64,000 nt of DNA from Anisodus tanguticus (Eukaryota; Streptophyta; Magnoliopsida; Solanales; Solanaceae), in contig CM067556.1 of the NCBI GenBank assembly GCA_034509755.1, positions 12,361,501 through 12,425,500 of the forward strand, given 5' to 3'. The notes under the pieces were generated by a model. It ran no database searches. It was given only the letters and a program-made list of their open reading frames with translations, and was not told the origin of the DNA. Both the position numbers and the translations under genes were made by a program. Positions within the stretch are counted from its first letter, which is position 1, and each line of letters opens with the position of its first letter. Shown one piece after another: positions 58,416-64,000 of this stretch.

Positions 58416-60726
58416 GCATAATAGATTAGGACATCAGGAAGACTATGTTTTATGCTCCCTTAACAAAAATAAATTTATCGCTTACAAACACGTCCCTTCT
58501 CCTCCTGTTTGTGAATCTTGTGTTTTTGGAAAACTAGTCTACTTGCCATTTTATTCTTCATCCACTTGTACTTTAATGCCTTTTGATATAATACATAGTG
58601 ATTTATGGACTTCTCATATCTTAAGTACGGCCGGGCATCGATACAATATATTGTATTTAGATGATTATTCAAACTTCCTATGGACGTTTTCCATTGGTAA
58701 TAAGTCCCAATTTTATTCTATTTTTTCGTCATTCGGCACTTTCATTAAGACATAATTTGAAAAGACTATTAAATGTTTCTAATGTGACAATGAGAGAGAA
58801 TTCGATAATAATCAATTCAAAATTTTCTGCGCCAAACACGACCTTGTTTTTTATTTTTCCTGTCCCTACACCTCTCCACAAAATGGCAAAGCCGAATGAA
58901 AAATTAGAACCATAAACAACTTAGTTCGTGCCCTCCTTCCTCACGTCTCTATCCCTTCTCCTATTTTTGGCATTACGCTCTATCAATGGCAACTTATCTT
59001 TTAAATATTCTCCCAAACAAGTCTCTCAAACACAAGTCTTCCACTCAAGTTCTCTATCTTCGGGATCTTTCCTATAAGTATTTACGAACTTTCGGATGTC
59101 TGTGCTACCCCCATCCATCCCTCCACACAAATTAATAAGTTGCAACCTCGATCATCCCCGTGCGTCTTTCTTGTCTATCCCTCCAATCATCGAGGTTACA
59201 ATTGTTACCACGTGTCAAGCAGAAAAATAATCATTTCTCGGCATGTCATATTTGATAAGTCCTAATTCCCCTTTGCCAAACTCAATCCTCCATCTCCAAA
59301 TTCCTATGAATTCCTAAATAATGGCCTAAATCCCCTTATAATTTATCACTTGCAAAATCAGTCGTCACCAACACTGGTAGCCGTCCCCACCACTATTGTC
59401 CTGAGGTAGGAAGTCAACCCAGCCCCGCAATGGGAGCCTCGGAATAGTTCATCACGACCTTTCATCTTAGTTGTCTCTCGGCCAACCCCCTCTCCCCGAC
59501 GCCACTCCCCTTTCTCGGCCCCACCCCCTACTCCAGTAGTTCAACCAGTCCCGCCTCCACTTCTCCGCCACCCCATCCCAATCATGGCCAACCTCCTGCG
59601 GCACACCCACGAATAATGGAAACTCGTGCTATGCATGACATTTTCAAACCCAAACGGCTATTTAACTTGTCCACTTCGGTTACCCTTTCCCCTGTTCCTC
59701 GTAATCCGAAAGATGTCTTGTCCGATCCTAATTGGAAATGCAATGATTGACAAATATAATGATCTTATTGAAAATAAGATGTGGGATCTATTACCTCATC
59801 CTTCTAATGCTAATTTTATTCGTTCTATGTGGATTTTTCGACATAAAAAGAAATTTGATGGTTCTTTTAAGAGGAACAAGGCTCGTCTTATAGGTGATGG
59901 TAGTTCTCAACATGTGGGAGTGGATTGTGATGAAACTTTTAGTCAGGTGGTGAAACCAGCGACTATTCGGACCGTTCTCAGTATTGCTTTGTCCAAGTCT
60001 TGGCCTATTCATCAGTTTGATGTCAAAAATACTTTCTTGCATGAAGACCTTCATGAAACCGTATATATGCATTTAGCCTATGGGATTCAAGGATCCGATT
60101 CATCCAGATTATGTGTGTCTTTTGAAGAAATCATTATATGGACTGAAACATGCTCCTCGTGCATGGTACCAACGGTTTGCTGATATGTACAAGGTACTCT
60201 TCATTTCGGCTTACACCTGTACAAGTCCTCACTCTCTGGTCTCACATCTTATTCTGATGCTGACTGAGGTGGATGTCCTGACACTCGTCGATCCACGTCG
60301 GGTTATTGTGTGTTTCTCGGAGATAACTTGCTTTCTTGGTCTTCTAAAAGAAAACCTACTCTGTCTCGATCCAGTGCTGAAGCTAAGTACAAAGGTGTAG
60401 CGAATGTTGTTTCTGATTCTTGTTGGATACGCAACCTTCTACTTGAGCTTCACTTCCCACTCCATAAGGGTACAATGGTTTACTTTGATAATGTGAGTGC
60501 GATATATCTTTCCGGCAATCCCGTTTAACATCAGCGCACTAAACACATTGAAATGGATATTCACTTTGTACGTGAGAAAGTTGCTTGTGGACAAGTTTGT
60601 GTTCTTCATGTTCCTTCTCGATATCAGATTGCTGACATATTCACTAAAGGACTTTCACACATACTCTTTGATGACTTCTGAGCCAGTCTCAGCGTACGAG
60701 AACCTCTCACTTCAATTGCGGGGGTG
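58416..60726 (+). pseudogene. Copia B pol: integrase, 5' RT, RNase H; RT active site deleted
   Basis: Integrase remnants (WTSHILSTAGHRYNILYLDD) lie at 58543-59220. RT starts near 59745: NFIRSMWIFRHKKKFDGSF, VGVDCDETFSQVVKPATIRT, PIHQFDVKNTFLHEDLHETV and, in another frame, KKSLYGLKHAPRAWYQRFAD. At about 60184 this joins straight to CTCTTCATTTCGGC, which in element A lies about 520 bp further on. The lost part contains the YxDD site. RNase H follows (RSTSGYC, SRSSAEAKYKGVANVVSDSC) up to the 3' LTR. Confidence 0.8.
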
Positions 60727-60913
60727 TGATAGAATATTACCATATCTTGTATATTACCATTGATAGAATATTACCATATTTTATATATCTTTTATATTAG
60801 ATAAATTTATATTCCAATTATAATTAGAAAGATTTAATTACCTAGTTTATAATTATGTAACATTATATATATTGTACACAATAATCAATGAAAGGCAATA
60901 ACATATTCCTACA
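60727..60913 (+). mobile_element. 3' LTR of copia B
   Basis: TGATAGAATATTACC start after GCGGGGGTG; internal repeat of ATAGAATATTACCATAT; end CCTACA. Confidence 0.8.
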
Positions 60914-60918
60914 AACAA

Positions 60919-62396
60919 ATTGTTGATAACACTATGAAAGATACGTGTCTTCTCATATAACAGATAAAAGAAGTTCTAATGCGTTAGTGTTATGAATATA
61001 TGGATTTATGTGGACCTCCACTATATGAATGTAATCCTCATTACTCTTCACCATTATGTTCCACTAATTCCTCCATGATCTCAAATTTTAATGTCACGTC
61101 TCCCTTCTCCTCTATGATATCATATATTTGTATGATCTCAAATTGTATATTCAAATTTTAAGAACTCATATTGTACTCACTTAATATACTTTAAAGAAAC
61201 AAGAATGTTTCCCTCTTGCTCCCTATATTTTTTGCCTACTTTCTTATTTCATATTGTTACTTTTAGCTTCATTTTAAAACAGTTAGGTAATCATTTAACA
61301 TGCATTCTTTTCTTTTGCTGTTTCTATGCTTTATTTCAGCCCGGTTGTTTCTTCATTATTGGCACATACATGATCGAGCAACATAAATCTCTCCTGTTGT
61401 ACTTCTGAAAAGGAAATAAAAAATAGATAAAAGATTCATTGATTTTCTTCCATATGGGGCCAAAATAACTACTTAGCTAATTTGCTTGTCCTAAAAAATA
61501 TCTGAAACTGACTTTTGAGGATCACCATTATAGAAAAATAGAAGAAAGAAAATAGTAAAGAATAGCACTAGAACAACATAGGTAAGTGTATGTGCCTTAA
61601 GGAGTGAGTTGTTAACCTACAAAGGAGCATGCACATATATATATATATATATATAAATCTCGCGTTAAGAAAGTAATAAAGATTTAAAATTGAGTAACAA
61701 ATGTAATATTATTTAAATTCGAATACAATGAATATTAGGATCTCTATAATTACTCTAATTCTTCTATTCAAAAGTAAATTCAAAGACTTTTGAGCTTAAT
61801 TTTGAGTTTTAATGAACTTGATCTTGATTTTGATGTATTTTAATCCAGGGGTTTGAAGCTTGATCTTGAACATTCGTCTTGATCTTTGAATGCTTAGGAC
61901 TTTTGAATACTCACAACTTATAGAGAAATTTGTGGGCTTTGATCATTAACTCTATTTTGCTTTTTATCGTGAATTCTAGTCGCTTCTGCGTGTGAGGGCC
62001 CGTATTTATATATAGTCGTAGTAAGAATGAAGAGTTGTGATGATGAGAACAAATTCTTTTTATTTTGATTAGATTAATTGGTTGACTTGTATCACCGACG
62101 ACCAATCAAATTGAAGTAACGAGGTGATATTTGATTCCATAGAACATGTCACTTGTATTGGCATTTTGATATTACTTGGGTGTCACGTCATTTGACACAT
62201 GCCACTAATATGGGCTTCTAAGATAAGATGGTGTTGTTGGTTAACAAAGTGGGATCATTAGCCTAACTAAATGAGATATCCCGATAAATTTGAAAGTTTT
62301 AATTATATAAATTATGCTCAAAATATTCATTTGAACAAATATATCTGTAATAAGATATACTCAAATTATTTTATAAATTTTGTAAAATAGTGTAAT
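60919..62396. other. Intergenic, no gene seen
   Basis: AT-rich, with a TA microsatellite near 61636-61656. No gene recognised. Confidence 0.45.
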
Positions 62397-62424
62397 TCTC
62401 CTTGTCTGGAGTCTTCCCATTAAT

Positions 62425-62427
<3 letters not shown>

Positions 62428-62456
<29 letters not shown>
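62428..62456 (+). repeat. TA microsatellite in the copia C LTR region
   Basis: About 14 TA units in a row. Confidence 0.9.
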
Positions 62457-62458
<2 letters not shown>

Positions 62459-62546
62459 CCTAATCATATGAGAATATCTACTTTACATAATTACACAAAA
62501 ATAATAATTACATAATATATGAAGAATATTTATGTATTCTCTATCA

Positions 62547-63270
62547 CACCCCCACAGTCAGAGCGGGAGGAGGTCGGACGCTCAGATTGGATCTGAAGTC
62601 GAGGAGCAACTGCCGAGGAAGTCCCTTAGTAAATATATTTGTGTACTGATATGAAGAAGGAACATGTAACACCCGAACATGGCTCATGACAACTTTCTCA
62701 CGAACAAAATGAATATTCATCTCAATATGTTTGGTTCGCTGATGCTGAACCGAGTTATGAGACAAGTAGACATCAGTTATGTTATCACAATAAACAATAG
62801 ATGCCCTATGTAAGGGACAATGAAGCTCTAGAAGGAGGTTTATGAGCTAACACATCTCGGCAACAACGTTAGCGATGCCTCTATATTCTGCTTCTACACT
62901 CGAACGAGAAAGCGTGGCTTGCTTCTTGGCAGACCACGAGATGAGGTTATCACCCAAAAATACACAATAGCCGGAAGTAGATCGACGTGTGTTTGGACAA
63001 CCACCCCAATCAATATCAGTATATGATATCAGCCCGGTCGGTGCTGATGGATACATATGTAATCCACAATCAAGAGTACCCCTAACGTATAGAATGATAC
63101 ATTTAAGAGCGGTGAAGTGAGGCTCACTAGGAGCATGCATGAACAGACACACATGCTGAACAACGTAGGCTATATCGGGCCTAGTGAAAGTAAGATACTG
63201 AAGTGCACCAGCGAGACTCCTCTAAAGAGAAGGATCAAGAATATGATCTATGTCATCCGCGCTAAGCTTT
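62547..63270 (-). pseudogene. Copia C RNase H and pol C-terminus
   Basis: Reads SKSKLSADD, a stop after DPSL, then SLAGALQYLTFTRPDIAYVV, GLISYTDIDWGGCPNTRRST, SGYCVFLGDNLISWSAKKQA, SRSSVEAEYRGIANVVAEMC. A frame change leads to QHQRTKHIEMNIHFVREKVV and FTKGLPRQLLLDFRSNLSV, ending just at the LTR. The D, E and D of RNase H are visible. Confidence 0.75.
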
Positions 63271-63309
63271 GATTTTGAGTCGACTGGAATGGACATAATC
63301 TTGCAGTTA

Positions 63310-63960
63310 TTAGTGGATAGATCGTAGCATAAGTACCTCTATATGGTTCGACAGAAAACCTAATAAAATGCAAGGAGTAGTCCTAGGTGCTAATTTGTGA
63401 GGGGTCGTGGAGGCGAGATTAGGGTAGCATAGACAACCGAAAGTCCGAAGGTGACCATATAGGAAGGGATCCGACGGTATAGGATTTTGGTAGGAGTTTT
63501 GTTTTGAAAGGTACATGTAGGTAATATATTGAGAATGTATGCTACCATGTGTAACATATACCCAAAAAGGAGGAGGGAGAGAAGCATGAAATAGCATAGT
63601 ACGGATCATGTTGTTAATGGTGCGGAGGATTCTTTCGGCTTTACCATTTTGAGGTGAGGTATGAGGACACGAGAATCGAAACACCATGTCGTTGTCCGCA
63701 CAAAATTTATGAAAGGGGGAATTGTTAAACTCACGACCATTGTCACATTGAAACGATTTTGTGTCCTTTTCAAACTGTGTTTTAAGATAAGTTTGAATTT
63801 CAAGAAACATGGAGTAAACCCGAGACTTATATTTAAGCGGATAGACCCAAAGAAAATGAGAGAAATTATCTAATAATACCAAATAATACTTATGATCCAA
63901 TTTTCTAGGAATAAGAGATGTCCATAAATCTACATGAATGATGTCAAAAGGAGAAAAAGT
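63310..63960 (-). pseudogene. Copia C integrase core
   Basis: The 196-aa ORF starts MDHKYYLVLLDNFSHFLWVY (first Asp), then FQCDNGREFNNSPFHKFCAD (second Asp) and HTSPQNGKAERILRTINNMI (Glu), giving the D,D35E triad. Then FGCLCYPNLASTTPHKLAPR and CILLGFLSNH, after which the frame leaves the integrase and enters sequence upstream of RNase H. Upstream sequence continues to the window edge (DVIHVDLWTSLIP-like). Confidence 0.75.
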
Positions 63961-64000
63961 AACACTTAAAGATGACGTAAAAGAAAGTCTAACATGTTTC

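Larger units (their letters stand above)
56624..60913 (+). mobile_element. Ty1/copia LTR retrotransposon B, RT core deleted
   Basis: LTRs at 56624-56801 and 60727-60913 both begin TGAT[G/A]GAATATTACC and end CCTACA. Flanking pentamers are AACAC (56619-56623) and AACAA (60914-60918), a 4-of-5 match to a target duplication. Gag and pol are colinear with element A but lack its solo LTR and lack about 0.5 kb of RT. It is a sister copy of A, broken by frameshifts and stops. Confidence 0.85.
62397..64000 (-). mobile_element. Ty1/copia LTR retrotransposon C, 3' part (continues past the window)
   Basis: On the minus strand integrase (63960-63310), then RNase H (63270-62547), then GGGGGTG and an LTR start TGATAGAGAATAC at 62546. 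The LTR end is not certain and 62397 is a guess. The RT between integrase and RNase H is missing. Coding segments are longer and less broken than in A and B. Confidence 0.75.

Overview
The window is nuclear DNA of a flowering plant. Genes are split by GT-AG introns, intergenic DNA is AT-rich, and LTR retrotransposons, Stowaway-like MITEs and SINEs are dense. The 3' part of a TS-type SINE and the repeat mix point to Solanaceae; this is inference, not a search result.

Gene content is low. Four complete genes can be read, all on the minus strand: a RIC10/RIC11-like ROP-interactive CRIB protein (18-2105, 4 exons, 142 aa); a type I pre-pro pectin methylesterase (19213-21266, 2 exons, 548 aa); an ER-membrane J-protein of the plant dnaJ 50 / animal DNAJC25 type (28982-34213, 10 exons, 300 aa); and a C20-type gibberellin 2-oxidase of the GA2ox7/8 class (36283-41983, 3 exons, 338 aa). 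There are also two partial genes: a C-terminal pectin methylesterase relic (15358-15795, minus) and the last two exons of a CRIPT homologue (27129-27395, plus), which converges on the J-protein gene. A possible short minus-strand gene with a TATA box, leader and splice donor lies at 50175-50771. The genes do not form a pathway; they are independent plant genes separated by repeats.

The mobile part has four blocks. (1) 3598-11370: a Tat-lineage Ty3/gypsy element (minus) inserted inside the LTR of a Tnt1-like Ty1/copia element (plus); a later deletion removed the gypsy 5' half and most of the copia body. The gypsy carries, in antisense between integrase and its 3' LTR, a decayed ORF that reads as a plant mobile domain (PMD). 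(2) 42886-49526: a copia element with short LTRs (167 and 177 bp), a 5-bp target duplication AAAAC and a 1.8-kb solo LTR inside its gag. (3) 56624-60913: a sister copia element whose RT catalytic core has been deleted. (4) 62397 to the window end: a third copia element (minus), also lacking the RT core. Two TRIM-like elements (one inside the GA 2-oxidase gene), several MITEs, two long hairpin loci and two SINEs complete the picture.

The observations most worth a second look are the antisense PMD ORF in the gypsy element, the 58-bp perfect hairpin at 12395-12575, the composite hairpin and direct repeat in a J-protein intron, the orphan CRIPT exons, and the unrecognised small gene near 50.2-50.8 kb.
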